64,000 nt of DNA from Streptomyces sp. CNH099 (GCA_000514715.1 AZWL01000006.1:210229-274228), one strand, 5' to 3'; shown: positions 28,726-37,675, numbered from the stretch's first letter. Notes: generated by a model from the sequence alone, not told the origin. Program-made: numbers and translations.

Positions 28726-29220
28726 TCAGTCGGCCTGCACCGCCGGCGCCGGCAGGTGGAACACCGCCCACACCACCTTGCCGTGCATCGGGCCGTCCAG
28801 CGGGTGCCAGCCCCAGCTGTCGCTGAAGGAGTCGACCAGGTACAGGCCGCGCCCCGACTCGGCCCCCACGTCGGCCACCCCGGCCACCGGGCTCGCGGTA
28901 CTCGGGTCGCGTACGGCGCACACCAGTCGCGACGTCCAGCGCATCAGGTGCAGCCGCACCGCGGCGTCCTGGCCGTTGCACCCGGCCAGGGCGTGCCGCA
29001 GCGCGTTGGTGACCAGCTCGGAGACGACCAGCGCGACGTCGTCGCTCAGGTCGGTCAGCTCCCAGTGCCGGAGCGTGGTGTGCGTGAAAGCGCGCGCGCC
29101 GCTGACGGATTCATGGCTGCCGGATATCGCACAGGACGCGGCACCGTCGACGGCTCCGGAGTCCAGCGGGGGCAGCCCTCGCCATAAGGGCGCGAGCACG
29201 GCTGCTGCTTCGGTCCCCAT
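28726..29220 (-). CDS. Anti-sigma-type ATP-binding protein (HATPase_c)
   Basis: A 164-residue RsbW-like GHKL ATPase. The N-box reads ELVTNALRHA and the G-box GRGLYLVDSFSDSWGW. An upstream stretch (ARAFTHTTLRHWELTD) matches the dimerisation helix of anti-sigma serine kinases. Streptomyces carry many such proteins beside DUF397 and XRE-DUF5753 genes. GGGGAG is placed 8 nt before the ATG at 29220; a GTG three codons earlier would destroy that spacing. It is divergent from the XRE gene and convergent with the DUF397 gene. Confidence 0.88.
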   Translation of the reverse strand: MGTEAAAVLAPLWRGLPPLDSGAVDGAASCAISGSHESVSGARAFTHTTLRHWELTDLSDDVALVVSELVTNALRHALAGCNGQDAAVRLHLMRWTSRLVCAVRDPSTASPVAGVADVGAESGRGLYLVDSFSDSWGWHPLDGPMHGKVVWAVFHLPAPAVQAD

Positions 29221-29289
29221 GCGCGGCACTCCCCAGTCGCGTGCGTGTCTGTCGTCACCGTGCGGATGCCTATCGTTCCGAATGCCTTT

Positions 29290-29317
29290 GGCAGATGCAA
29301 GGGCAGATGCACGTGCA
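29290..29317. promoter_or_regulatory. Direct repeat plus palindrome between ATPase and XRE genes
   Basis: GGCAGATGCA occurs twice, 12 bp apart (29290-29299 and 29302-29311). The second copy runs into the palindrome TGCACGTGCA (29308-29317), identical to the one upstream of the DUF397 gene. This points to a common regulator, most simply the XRE protein encoded at 29504. Confidence 0.6.
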
Positions 29318-29447
29318 CGAGCGAGGATTGTGTAGCAACTTACTGTTTCGCGAGCATTGCCCGGCAAGATTTTCTCGATTGAGTAACCGTTCGGGCACGC
29401 AATGGTACGGAGTGATGGCAGTATGGGCCGGTGGCGCCGGGGGCGCG

Positions 29448-29480
29448 CTTGTAGTGCCATGTCCTTGTAAGTGCCATGTC
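29448..29480 (+). repeat. 16/17-bp tandem repeat before the XRE gene
   Basis: CTTGTAGTGCCATGTC (29448-29463) is immediately followed by CTTGTAAGTGCCATGTC (29464-29480), identical except for one inserted A. The pair ends 23 nt before the start codon of the XRE gene, just ahead of its ribosome site. It may be a doubled binding site or a recent duplication. Confidence 0.8.
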
Positions 29481-29503
29481 GCCGAGGTGGGTGGAGGGCT
29501 CCG

Positions 29504-30364
29504 ATGGCCGTGGACGGATCAAGCGGATCGGTCGTGCGCCGTATCCTGCTGGGCTCGCAGCTCAGACGGCTGCGGGAGGAACAGGGGATCTCGCGCGACG
29601 CCGCCGGATACGCGATCAGGGCCTCGGAATCCAAGATCAGCCGGATGGAGCTGGGCCGGGTGAGTTTCAAGAGCCGAGACGTCGAGGACCTGCTCACGCT
29701 GTACGGCGTGACCGATCAGACCGAGCGCGACGCACTGGTCGGCCTCGTCAGCGAGGCCAACACCGCGGGGTGGTGGCACAGCTACAGCGACGTGCTGCCC
29801 GGCTGGTTCCCCACCTACGTGGGGCTGGAGTCGGCCGCCTCCGGGATCGACGTGTACGAGGTGCAGTTCGTGCACGGCCTGCTGCAGACCGAGGAGTACG
29901 CGCACGCCGTCGTCACCGCGGGCCTGCCCACCTCGCCCGCCGAGGCGGACAAGCGCGTCGGCGCCCGGCTGGAGCGGCAGAAGCGGCTCTACGCCGAACA
30001 TCCCGCCCAGCTCAAGGCGGTGCTCGACGAGGCCGCGGTGCGCCGCCCGTACGGCGGCCGGCAGGTGATGCGCAAGCAGCTGCAGCACCTGCTCGACGCC
30101 TCCGAGATGGCGAACGTGTCGCTGCGGGTCATCCCGCTGGCCCAGCACGGCCACACCCCCGACTCCGGCGCCTTCACCATCCTGCGCTTCCCGGAGGAGG
30201 ACCTCTCCGACGTCGTCTACGTGGAGCATCTGACCAGCGCGCTCTACCTGGACAAGCCGGAGGACGTCGGCACGTACGCGAAGGCCATGGACCTGCTCCG
30301 CGTCGCCGCCCAGGACGAGGCCGAATCACGGGAGTTGCTGCACGGGATCATCCGGGAGGTGTAG
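29504..30364 (+). CDS. XRE-DUF5753 (Scr1/WhiJ-like) transcriptional regulator
   Basis: A 286-residue regulator. The N-terminal helix-turn-helix (about 8-62) reads LGSQLRRLREEQGISRDAAGYA and SESKISRMELG. The C-terminal DUF5753 domain (about 95-275) has LESAASGIDVYEVQFVHGLLQTEEYA and RQKRLYAEHPAQLKAVLDEAA. Such proteins are controlled by DUF397 partners and influence differentiation. GGAGGG 5 nt before the ATG at 29504 fixes the start. Along with the DUF397 and ATPase genes this completes a scrambled version of the standard triad. Confidence 0.92.
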   Translation: MAVDGSSGSVVRRILLGSQLRRLREEQGISRDAAGYAIRASESKISRMELGRVSFKSRDVEDLLTLYGVTDQTERDALVGLVSEANTAGWWHSYSDVLPGWFPTYVGLESAASGIDVYEVQFVHGLLQTEEYAHAVVTAGLPTSPAEADKRVGARLERQKRLYAEHPAQLKAVLDEAAVRRPYGGRQVMRKQLQHLLDASEMANVSLRVIPLAQHGHTPDSGAFTILRFPEEDLSDVVYVEHLTSALYLDKPEDVGTYAKAMDLLRVAAQDEAESRELLHGIIREV

Positions 30365-30453
30365 GGAGGCGCACTCGCGCACCAGTACGATGGCATGTCA
30401 GCGGTCACACCCGTGCCCGCTCGTCCGCCGTGCGCAGGGGTGCAGCCTCGCTC

Positions 30454-31911
30454 ATGTCTCTCTTCTCCGACCTGGCCCTGCAGTACATCGACGGCAAGTG
30501 GTGCCCCGGCGCCGGCTCGTGGGACCTCATCGACCTCGACCCGTACACCGGTGAGCGGCTCGCGGCCGTCACCGTCGCGACCGCCGCCGAGGTGGACGCC
30601 GCGTACCGCGCGGCGGAGCGGGCGCAGCGGCTCTGGGCGGAGCACTCGCCGTACGAGCGCCGGCTGGTCTTCGAACGCGCCCTGCGGCTGGTGGAGGAGC
30701 GCGAGGAGGAGATCACCCGCGCGATCGTGGCGGAGCTGGGCGGCACGCGGCTGAAGGCCGCGTTCGAGATCGCGCTCACCAAGGACGTGCTGCGCGAGTC
30801 CGTGTCGTACGCGCTGCGCGCCGAGGGCCGGGTCCTGCCGTCCCCGACGCCCGGCAAGGAGAACCGCGTCTACCGGCTGCCCGTGGGCGTCGTCGGCGTC
30901 ATCAGCTCGTACACCTTCCCGCTCTTCCTGGCGGCCAAGTCCGTCGCGCCCGCGCTCGCCCTCGGCAACGGCGCGGTCCTCAAGCCGCACCGGTACGCGC
31001 CCGTCGTCGGCGGCACGCTGCTCGCGTGGCTGCTGCAGGACGCCGGGCTGCCGCCCGGGCTGCTGAACGTCGTCGTCACCGACACCGCCGAGATCGGCGA
31101 CGCCTTCATCGAGCACCCCGTGCCGCGCGTGCTGTCCTTCACCGGCTCCACCGAGGCCGGCCGGCACGTCGCGGGCGTCGCCGCCCGGCACTTCAAGCGG
31201 ACCGTGCTGGAGATGAGCGGCAACTCGGCGCTCGTCGTGCTCGCCGACGCCGACGTCGACTACGCCGTGGACGCCGCCGTCTTCAGCCGCTTCGCCCACC
31301 AGGGGCAGGTGTGCATGGCCGCGGGCCGGGTGCTGGTGGACCGGGCGGTGCTGGCGGAGTTCACGGAGAAGTTCGTCGCCAAGGCCGCCGCGCTCACCGT
31401 CGGCGACCCGGCCGACCCCGCCACCCAGCTCGGCCCGCTCATCGGCGCCCGCGAGGCGGCCGACCTCGCCGGCCAGGTCGACGCCGCACTCGCCGCTGGC
31501 GCCACCGCGCTGCTGCACGGGCGCACCGACGGCACGCTGGTCGCGCCGAGCGTGCTGACCGGGCTGCCGGCGGACAGCGAGGTGCTGCGGCGGGAGTTCT
31601 ACGGGCCGGTGGCGTTCGTGCTGCCGTTCACGGGCGAGGACGAGGCCGTACGGATCGTCAACGACACCCCGTTCGGGCTGAGCGGCGCCGTGCACACCCG
31701 GGACCTGGAGCGGGGCGTAAGGCTGGCGCGGCGGATCGACTCGGGGATGGTGCACGTCAACGACGGCACGATCCACGACGAGCCGCTGGTGCCGTTCGGC
31801 GGCGAGAAGTGCTCGGGGGTGGGGCGGCTGAACGGCGAGGCCACGGTCGACGCCTTCACGACGCTGAAGTGGATCTCCGTCCAGCACGGGCGGACGCGCT
31901 TCCCCTTCTGA
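30454..31911 (+). CDS. Aldehyde dehydrogenase family protein lacking the oxyanion Asn
   Basis: A 485-residue ALDH-fold protein. The catalytic Cys287 (HQGQVCMAAGRVLV), the general base Glu253 (LEMSGNS) and the NAD-binding Lys177 (VLKPHRYAP) are present. The usual PWNFP or PFNFP segment reads SSYTFP, so the oxyanion-hole Asn is Thr154. NAD sequence FTGSTEAG is intact. The remaining sequence is closest in pattern to benzaldehyde- or vanillin-type dehydrogenases. The start at 30454 is chosen because homology begins there; no strong ribosome site is visible. It is monocistronic, 89 nt after the XRE gene. Altered activity is plausible. Confidence 0.88.
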   Translation: MSLFSDLALQYIDGKWCPGAGSWDLIDLDPYTGERLAAVTVATAAEVDAAYRAAERAQRLWAEHSPYERRLVFERALRLVEEREEEITRAIVAELGGTRLKAAFEIALTKDVLRESVSYALRAEGRVLPSPTPGKENRVYRLPVGVVGVISSYTFPLFLAAKSVAPALALGNGAVLKPHRYAPVVGGTLLAWLLQDAGLPPGLLNVVVTDTAEIGDAFIEHPVPRVLSFTGSTEAGRHVAGVAARHFKRTVLEMSGNSALVVLADADVDYAVDAAVFSRFAHQGQVCMAAGRVLVDRAVLAEFTEKFVAKAAALTVGDPADPATQLGPLIGAREAADLAGQVDAALAAGATALLHGRTDGTLVAPSVLTGLPADSEVLRREFYGPVAFVLPFTGEDEAVRIVNDTPFGLSGAVHTRDLERGVRLARRIDSGMVHVNDGTIHDEPLVPFGGEKCSGVGRLNGEATVDAFTTLKWISVQHGRTRFPF

Positions 31912-32039
31912 GCGGCCGTACGCGCCGCCCCCGGCCGGTTCACCCGTTCGGCGGCGGGTGTGTCGCCCGCCCCCACGGGCACCCGGAGCATGACGGTGAC
32001 GGATCCCTCTCCCGTACCCCTCTCGATAGGAGACCCGTG

Positions 32040-32483
32040 ATGACCGCTCCCACCACCGCCAGGAATGCCCGTGATCTCATGCACGAAGGCTGCGAGTGCA
32101 TCGACTCGACCGAGTCGGTGGCCACCGCCGCCGCGAAAATGCGCTCCATGGACGTCGGCATTCTGCCCGTGTGCGGCCAGGACGGCAAGATCGCCGGCAT
32201 GATCACCGACCGCGACATCGTCGTGGAGTGCGTCGCCCAGGGCCGGGACCTGACGACCTGCCTGACCGGCGAGCTGGCGACCGGGCGCCCGGTGTACGTC
32301 GACGCCGGCGCCCCGGTCGAGGACGTCCTGCGCACGATGGAGCAGCACCAGGTGCGCCGTGTCCCGGTGATCGAGGACCACCGGCTCGTCGGCATGATCA
32401 GTGAGGCCGACCTGACCAGGGGGCTGACGGACGAGCAGATGGCGGAGTTCTGCCGCAGCGTGTACGCGGGCGGCCACCACTGA
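32040..32483 (+). CDS. Tandem CBS domain protein
   Basis: A 147-residue protein consisting of two CBS motifs that form one Bateman module: ARDLMHEGCECIDSTESV...GILPVC...IAGMITDRDIV, then VDAGAPVEDVLRTMEQHQVRRVPVIED...LVGMISEADLT. Such free-standing proteins bind adenine nucleotides and report energy or redox state. AGGAGA is 8 nt before the ATG; a GTG one codon earlier is possible. Proteins of this type are often stress- or hypoxia-induced in actinomycetes. Confidence 0.9.
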   Translation: MTAPTTARNARDLMHEGCECIDSTESVATAAAKMRSMDVGILPVCGQDGKIAGMITDRDIVVECVAQGRDLTTCLTGELATGRPVYVDAGAPVEDVLRTMEQHQVRRVPVIEDHRLVGMISEADLTRGLTDEQMAEFCRSVYAGGHH

Positions 32484-32536
32484 CGTCCGTACCGCGTATC
32501 TCACACCGCGTACCGCGACCCGTGCCGCCGTACCGG

Positions 32537-32581
32537 ACGGCGGTGGGCCGGGCTCCCGCGCGGGGCCCGGCCCTCCGCCGT
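32537..32581 (+). terminator. Strong hairpin terminator after the CBS gene
   Basis: A 17-bp stem with a single mismatch (arms 32537-32553 and 32565-32581) encloses an 11-nt loop and lies 54 nt past the CBS stop. It insulates the CBS gene from the PadR promoter that follows. Confidence 0.8.
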
Positions 32582-32624
32582 GGGGGCACCGGTGCCGCCA
32601 CGGACGTGCCCCCGTCCCTCGTGC

Positions 32625-32640
32625 TAGTCAAGGTTGACTA
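32625..32640. promoter_or_regulatory. PadR operator O1 (padR promoter)
   Basis: TAGTCAAGGTTGACTA is a perfect 7-bp inverted repeat with a 2-bp centre, located 52 nt before the padR start. The same motif recurs twice before the ABC transporter genes (O2 and O3), so the PadR protein very likely binds here to repress its own gene. Confidence 0.85.
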
Positions 32641-32691
32641 GGCTGTGGTCCATATCTTCCCGCGGGAGGGAACGGGAAAGAAGGAGGTCCC

Positions 32692-33309
32692 TTGTCCTCG
32701 ACTCGCCTCCTGGTCCTGGGCGCGGTCCGCCGGCACGGCCGGACGCACGGCTACCAGGTCCGGGCCGACCTGGAGTACTGGGGCGCCCACGAGTGGTCCA
32801 ACGTCAAACCCGGCTCGATCTACCACGCGCTCAAGCAGATGGCCAAGCAGGGCCTGCTGGTCGCCCACGAGGTGGCGCCCAGCACGGCCGGCGGCCCGCC
32901 GCGCACCGAGTACGAGATGACGGACGCGGGCGACGCCGAGTACTTCCGGCTGCTGCGCGGCGCGCTGCGCCGCCACGACGAGAAGATCGACCTCCTCACC
33001 GCGGGCGTCGGCTTCCTCGTCGACCTGCCCCGTGCCGAGGCCGTGGCGCTGCTGAAGGAGCGGCTGGAGGCGATGGAGGAGTGGCGCGCCGAGGTCCTGC
33101 GGCACTACTCGCCGCAGGACGGTGAGGACTTCGGGCACATCGGCGAGATCATGCGGCTCTGGCTGCACACCGCCGAGGCGGGCGCCGAGTGGACCCGGGC
33201 GCTGATCGGGCGGCTGGAGGGCGGCGCGTACGTGATGGCCGACGAGGGCGACCCGTGGGCCGGGATGGCGACCAGCCCGGAGACCCCCGCATCCCCGGAC
33301 CCCCGGTAA
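32692..33309 (+). CDS. PadR family transcriptional regulator (TTG start)
   Basis: A 205-residue repressor. The winged-helix domain (about 5-80) carries GRTHGYQVRADLE and KPGSIYHALKQMAKQGLL, and the helical C-terminal half mediates dimerisation. The start is a rare TTG, backed by a near-perfect ribosome site (AAGGAGG 5 nt upstream) and by the fact that homology begins at once (RLLVLGAVRRHG). It precedes a two-gene drug-type ABC exporter, and the operator in its own promoter is repeated in front of the exporter. Typical PadR proteins are released by binding the exporter's substrate. Confidence 0.93.
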   Translation: MSSTRLLVLGAVRRHGRTHGYQVRADLEYWGAHEWSNVKPGSIYHALKQMAKQGLLVAHEVAPSTAGGPPRTEYEMTDAGDAEYFRLLRGALRRHDEKIDLLTAGVGFLVDLPRAEAVALLKERLEAMEEWRAEVLRHYSPQDGEDFGHIGEIMRLWLHTAEAGAEWTRALIGRLEGGAYVMADEGDPWAGMATSPETPASPDPR

Positions 33310-33367
33310 TCAAGTTTGACTAATCCCGGAGCCGGGGTTACCTTCGCCCGGTGGTCAAACTTGACTA
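33307..33367 (+). promoter_or_regulatory. Exporter promoter with PadR operators O2 and O3
   Basis: O2, TAATCAAGTTTGACTA (33307-33322), differs from the O1 arms at one base; O3, TGGTCAAACTTGACTA (33352-33367), also at one. TTGACT inside O2 (33316-33321) and TACCTT (33339-33344) are spaced by 17 nt and form a good promoter. O2 covers the -35 box, and O3 lies just after the predicted transcription start: a two-operator block. O2 also lies directly behind the padR stop. Confidence 0.85.
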
Positions 33368-33388
33368 CCTGAGGAGCGGAGGAGGCGT

Positions 33389-34405
33389 ATGACGGCGATC
33401 CTCGCCGAAGGACTGCGCAAGACCTACGGGAGGGGGAGCGCGGCGAAGGCGGCGCTCGCGGGCCTGGACCTCGCGGTCCCCGCGGGCACCGTGCACGCCG
33501 TGCTCGGCCCCAACGGCGCGGGCAAGACCACGGCCGTACGGATCCTGGCAACCCTGCTGCGTCCGGATGCCGGCACCGCGCGCGTCGCGGGCCACGACGT
33601 CGTACGGGAGCCGGACGAGGTGCGCTACCGCATCGGGCTGCTCGGCCAGCACGCCGCACTCGACGAGGTGCTCGGCGGCCGGCAGAACCTGGAGCTGTTC
33701 GGCCGGCTCTACCACCTCGGCAGGGCCGGCGCCCGGCGGCGGGCGACCGCGCTGCTGGAGCAGTTCGGCCTCGACGCCACCGGCGACAAGCCCGTAGGCC
33801 GGTACAGCGGCGGCATGCGGCGCCGGCTCGACCTGGCCGCGAGCCTCCTCATGCGGCCGCGGGTGCTCTTCCTCGACGAGCCGACGACCGGCCTCGACCC
33901 CCGCGGCCGCACGGAGGTGTGGCAGGCGGTCCGCTCGCTCGTCGGCGACGGCACCACCGTGCTGCTGACCACCCAGTACCTGGAGGAGGCCGACCAGCTC
34001 GCGGACCGGGTCTCGGTCGTCGACCACGGCCGCGTCGTCGCCGAGGGCACCGCCGACCAGCTCAAGGCCCGGCTCGGCGGCGACCGCATCGACGTCGTCG
34101 TACGGGACGCGGACCGGCTGCGCGCGGCCGCGGCCGTCATCGGCATGGCCGCCCGCGCCGAGGAGGACGCCATCGAGGTCGACGCGGACGCCCGGCGGGT
34201 CAGCGCCCCGGTCGCCGACCGCATGGCGGCGCTGGCAGAGACCGTGCGGGGGCTGGCCGCGGCGGGGGTGGCGGCGGAGGACGTGTCGCTGCGCCGGCCG
34301 ACGCTGGACGAGGTGTTCATCCACGTGACCGGCCGGAAGCAGGGGCCGGAAGCCGACGCCGCCGCCGGTGCCGCGCGCGCCGCGGCGGAAGGGAGCGCCG
34401 TATGA
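33389..34405 (+). CDS. Drug-type ABC exporter ATP-binding protein (DrrA-like)
   Basis: A 338-residue ATPase. Visible are Walker [15 protein letters not shown], the Q-loop [11 protein letters not shown], the signature [15 protein letters not shown] and Walker [17 protein letters not shown]. An extra C-terminal DUF4162-like region (about 230-320) ends in [15 protein letters not shown], as in daunorubicin-resistance DrrA. It hydrolyses ATP to drive export through the membrane partner whose start overlaps by 4 nt. The GGAGGAG ribosome site and PadR operators lie directly upstream. Confidence 0.93.
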   Translation: MTAILAEGLRKTYGRGSAAKAALAGLDLAVPAGTVHAVLGPNGAGKTTAVRILATLLRPDAGTARVAGHDVVREPDEVRYRIGLLGQHAALDEVLGGRQNLELFGRLYHLGRAGARRRATALLEQFGLDATGDKPVGRYSGGMRRRLDLAASLLMRPRVLFLDEPTTGLDPRGRTEVWQAVRSLVGDGTTVLLTTQYLEEADQLADRVSVVDHGRVVAEGTADQLKARLGGDRIDVVVRDADRLRAAAAVIGMAARAEEDAIEVDADARRVSAPVADRMAALAETVRGLAAAGVAAEDVSLRRPTLDEVFIHVTGRKQGPEADAAAGAARAAAEGSAV

Positions 34406-35244
34406 CCGCCACCACCCCCGCCCCCGCCGTCCCGCCGCCCGCCCGCACCGCCGGCGCCCGGCTGAAGTGGGCGGTCGCCGACGGGCTGACGATGACAGAA
34501 CGCGGCTTCGCGCACTGGGCCCGGCAGCCCGGACGGGCCGTGGTGAGCCTGGTCTTCCCGGTGATGATGCTGGTGGTGTTCACGTATCTGCTCGGCGGCG
34601 GGATGGCCGTGAGCGGCGGCGGCAGCTACCGCGAGTACCTGGTGCCCGGCATGCTCGCGCTCGCGATGTCCTTCGGGCTTGAGGCCACGATGGTCTCCCT
34701 CACCGCCGACCTCGGCAAGGGCGTCGTGGACCGCTTCCGCGCCATGCCGATGGCCCCGTCCGCGGTGCTCGTCGGCCGTGCGCTCACCGACATGGCCGAG
34801 TCGGTGTTCGGGCTGGCCGCGATGGCCGTCGCGGGGTACGCGGTCGGCTGGCGCTGGCACGGCACGTGGGCGGCGGCGCTGGCGGCGTTCGGGCTGCTGC
34901 TGCTCCTGCGGTTCGCGATGCTGTGGGCCGGGATCTTCCTGGGGCTGGTGGCGCGCAAGCCGGAGATGGTGCAGGCGGTGCAGATACTGGTGTGGCCGGT
35001 GGCGTTCCTGTCCAGCGCCTTCACCTCGCCGGAGACGATGCCGGGCTGGCTGGGCGCCGTCGCGGAGTGGAACCCGATGTCGGCGACGGCGGGCGCGATC
35101 CGCGAGCTGTTCGGCAACCCCGGCTGGGCCGGCGACTCGTGGGCGGCGCGGCACCCGGTGGCGCTGGCGGTGGCGTGGCCGCTGGTGCTGCTCGCGGTGT
35201 TCTGCCCGCTCGCGGTGCGCCGGTACCGGCGCCTGGGGCGCTAG
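34402..35244 (+). CDS. Drug-type ABC-2 exporter permease (DrrB-like)
   Basis: A 280-residue membrane protein of the ABC-2 family with six hydrophobic helices, a cytoplasmic Ala/Pro-rich N-terminus, and the conserved stretches [22 protein letters not shown] and [19 protein letters not shown]. Together with the ATPase just upstream (ATGA overlap) it forms a heteromeric drug or lipid exporter. Control is by the PadR repressor encoded before the pair. Confidence 0.92.
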   Translation: MTATTPAPAVPPPARTAGARLKWAVADGLTMTERGFAHWARQPGRAVVSLVFPVMMLVVFTYLLGGGMAVSGGGSYREYLVPGMLALAMSFGLEATMVSLTADLGKGVVDRFRAMPMAPSAVLVGRALTDMAESVFGLAAMAVAGYAVGWRWHGTWAAALAAFGLLLLLRFAMLWAGIFLGLVARKPEMVQAVQILVWPVAFLSSAFTSPETMPGWLGAVAEWNPMSATAGAIRELFGNPGWAGDSWAARHPVALAVAWPLVLLAVFCPLAVRRYRRLGR

Positions 35245-35495
35245 TTGCCGTGCCCCGCGCGCCCGGGCGGACGCGTACGGGCAGGTCGGCGGTGGCGCCC
35301 GCGGGCGCGGGCGGGCGGCGCCCCCGACCCGGGAGGCGCCCCCGCTGCGCGCCAGCGGCGCCCCGTTTGTACGACTTGATCCGATGTGCCGCCGTGCTGC
35401 CGTCCCCTTCCGACCCCCCGGGGGCGTTCTTCATCCGCCCGACTTATGCTCACGGGCGTAAACCTTTCGGCACGTCCGCGGGGGGTGATGGTCCA

Positions 35496-37151
35496 GTGGG
35501 TCAGGAGCCCGAACCGGGTAACGGCGCAGACAAGCAGTCTGACGAGGCGCACAGCGCGTTCACACCGCCGTTCGGCGTGCCCCTGCCCCCGGTGCCCGAG
35601 GACGGGCAGACGACCTCCGAGTTCGCCCGCCCCGCGGGCGTCGACGAGCGCCCCGCGGAGGAGCACGACAGCTCGGGCTTCACGCCTCCGCGCGGCGGCC
35701 CCGCGGCCGCCGCCGGGACCGCCGCTCCGCCGCCGGCCCCGGCGCCCGTCACCGGCCCGCTGTCCCGGTCCACGCCGTGGCAGGACCGGATGCGTGTCAT
35801 GCTCCGTACGCCCATGGCCGAACGCCCCACCCCCGAGCGGCTGCTGTCGCCCACCGAAGAGACCGCGCTGCCGGTGCCGCGCGTGCTCGACCTGACCCTG
35901 CGCATCGGCGAGCTGCTGCTCGCGGGCGGCGAGGGCGCGGAGGACGTCGAGGCCGCGATGTTCGCCATCGCCCACGCCTTCGGCCTGGACCGCTGCGAGC
36001 CGACCGTCACCTTCACCCTGCTGACGGTCACCTACCAGCCGTCCCTGGTCGACGACCCCGTCACGCTCAGCCGCACCGTGCGCCGCCGCGGCACCGACTA
36101 CAACCGCCTCGCCGCCGTCTACCGCCTCGTCGACGCCATCGTGGACGAGGACGCCGCCGTCAGCCTGGAGGAGGCGTACCGCGGCCTCGCCGACATCCGC
36201 CGCAACCGGCACCCGTACTCCAAGTGGGCCCTCACCGTCGCCAGCGGCGGCCTGTCCGGCGCGGCGTCCACCCTGGTGGGCGGCGGGCCGCTGGTGTTCT
36301 GCGCGGCGGCGCTCGGCGCGATGCTCGGCGACCGGCTGGCGTGGCTGGCGGCGGGGCGCGGGCTGCCGGAGTTCTACCAGTTCGTGGCCGCCGCGATGGC
36401 GCCGGCGGCGGTCGGCGTCGCGCTCAACCTCGCGCACGTCGAGGTCCAGTCCTCCGCCGTCATCACCGGCGGGCTCTTCGCGCTGATCCCCGGGCGCGCC
36501 CTGGTCGCCGCCGTCCAGGACGGGCTGACCGGCTACTACATCACCGCCTCCGCCCGCCTGCTGGAAGTGCTCTATCTCGTCGTCGGCATCGTCGTCGGCG
36601 TGCTGATCGCGCTCTACATGGGCGTGCAGCTCGGCGCCGAGCTGAGCCCGGACGCCGCGCTGCACCGGCAGGAGCGGCCGGTGATCTCGCTGTTCGCCGC
36701 GATGCTGCTGACGCTGGCGTTCGCGGTGCTGCTGCAGCAGGAGCGTTCCACCGTGATCGCCGTGACCCTCAACGGCGGCGTCGCCTGGCTGATCTACGCG
36801 GTCGTCGCCGACCAGGCGGACAAGTCGCCGGTCATGGCGACCGCGCTGGCCGCCGGCCTCGTCGGGCTCTTCGGCCAGCTCTTCTCGCGCTACCGGTTCG
36901 TCTCCGCGCTGCCGTACATCACGGCCGCCATCGGCCCGCTGCTGCCGGGCAGCGCCACGTACTTCGGCCTGCTGGGCTTCGCCCAGGACGACCTGAACCA
37001 GGGCGGGCGCTCGCTGCTGACCGCCGCCGCGCTGGCGCTGGCGATCGCGATCGGGGTGAACCTCGGCAACGAGATGGCCCGCCTCTTCATGAAGCGGCCG
37101 GGCGAGACGGCCCCCGCCCGGCGGGGCGCGAAGCGCACCCGCGGGTTCTAG
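35496..37151 (+). CDS. Threonine/serine exporter family protein (ThrE)
   Basis: A 551-residue protein. A hydrophilic, Pro-rich N-terminus of about 110 residues is followed by the ThrE domain with IGELLLAGGEGAEDVEAAMFAIAHAFGL and the first set of about five helices, then the ThrE_2 half with a second set, ending near residue 535. The family exports small amino acids; in actinomycetes it flanks the ppa gene, as here. The GTG start at 35496 lies behind a GGGGGTGA site; the frame is open further upstream, but that sequence belongs to the preceding transporter region. Confidence 0.88.
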   Translation: MGQEPEPGNGADKQSDEAHSAFTPPFGVPLPPVPEDGQTTSEFARPAGVDERPAEEHDSSGFTPPRGGPAAAAGTAAPPPAPAPVTGPLSRSTPWQDRMRVMLRTPMAERPTPERLLSPTEETALPVPRVLDLTLRIGELLLAGGEGAEDVEAAMFAIAHAFGLDRCEPTVTFTLLTVTYQPSLVDDPVTLSRTVRRRGTDYNRLAAVYRLVDAIVDEDAAVSLEEAYRGLADIRRNRHPYSKWALTVASGGLSGAASTLVGGGPLVFCAAALGAMLGDRLAWLAAGRGLPEFYQFVAAAMAPAAVGVALNLAHVEVQSSAVITGGLFALIPGRALVAAVQDGLTGYYITASARLLEVLYLVVGIVVGVLIALYMGVQLGAELSPDAALHRQERPVISLFAAMLLTLAFAVLLQQERSTVIAVTLNGGVAWLIYAVVADQADKSPVMATALAAGLVGLFGQLFSRYRFVSALPYITAAIGPLLPGSATYFGLLGFAQDDLNQGGRSLLTAAALALAIAIGVNLGNEMARLFMKRPGETAPARRGAKRTRGF

Positions 37152-37180
37152 GGGCCGTCCGCCGCGCCGCTCCTACGCGT

Positions 37181-37675
37181 TCAGTGGTGGCCGCCGGCCG
37201 CCTCCAGGCGCTTCTTGGACGCCTCGATCTCGGCCTCCGCGTCCTGCCGGCCCACCCAGCTGGCGCCCTCGACGGACTTGCCGGGCTCCAGGTCCTTGTA
37301 GACCTCGAAGAAGTGCTGGATCTCCAGCCGGTCGAACTCCGACACGTGGTGGATGTCCCGCAGGTGCTCCACCCGCGGGTCGTGCGCCGGGACGCACAGC
37401 ACCTTGTCGTCGCCGCCGGCCTCGTCCGTCATCCGGAACATGCCGATCGTGCGGCACGCGATGAGGCATCCGGGGAACGTCGGCTCGTCCAGAAGGACCA
37501 GCGCGTCGAGCGGGTCGCCGTCCTCCCCGAGCGTGCCTTCGATGAAGCCGTAGTCTGCGGGGTAGCTGGTCGAGGTGAAGAGCCGCCGGTCCAGGCGGAT
37601 CCGGCCCGTCTCGTGATCCACTTCGTACTTGTTCCGCGAACCCTTCGGGATCTCGATGGTGACGTCGAACTCCAC
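37181..37675 (-). CDS. ppa: Inorganic pyrophosphatase (family I)
   Basis: A 164-residue soluble enzyme that hydrolyses pyrophosphate to phosphate, driving biosynthetic reactions. The family signature [12 protein letters not shown] with its three Asp ligands, the early [12 protein letters not shown], and ADYGFIEGT are all present. GTG start with AAGGAGA 8 nt upstream. Divergent from dacB, as in other Streptomyces. The His-His C-terminus is natural. Confidence 0.96.
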   Translation of the reverse strand: MEFDVTIEIPKGSRNKYEVDHETGRIRLDRRLFTSTSYPADYGFIEGTLGEDGDPLDALVLLDEPTFPGCLIACRTIGMFRMTDEAGGDDKVLCVPAHDPRVEHLRDIHHVSEFDRLEIQHFFEVYKDLEPGKSVEGASWVGRQDAEAEIEASKKRLEAAGGHH

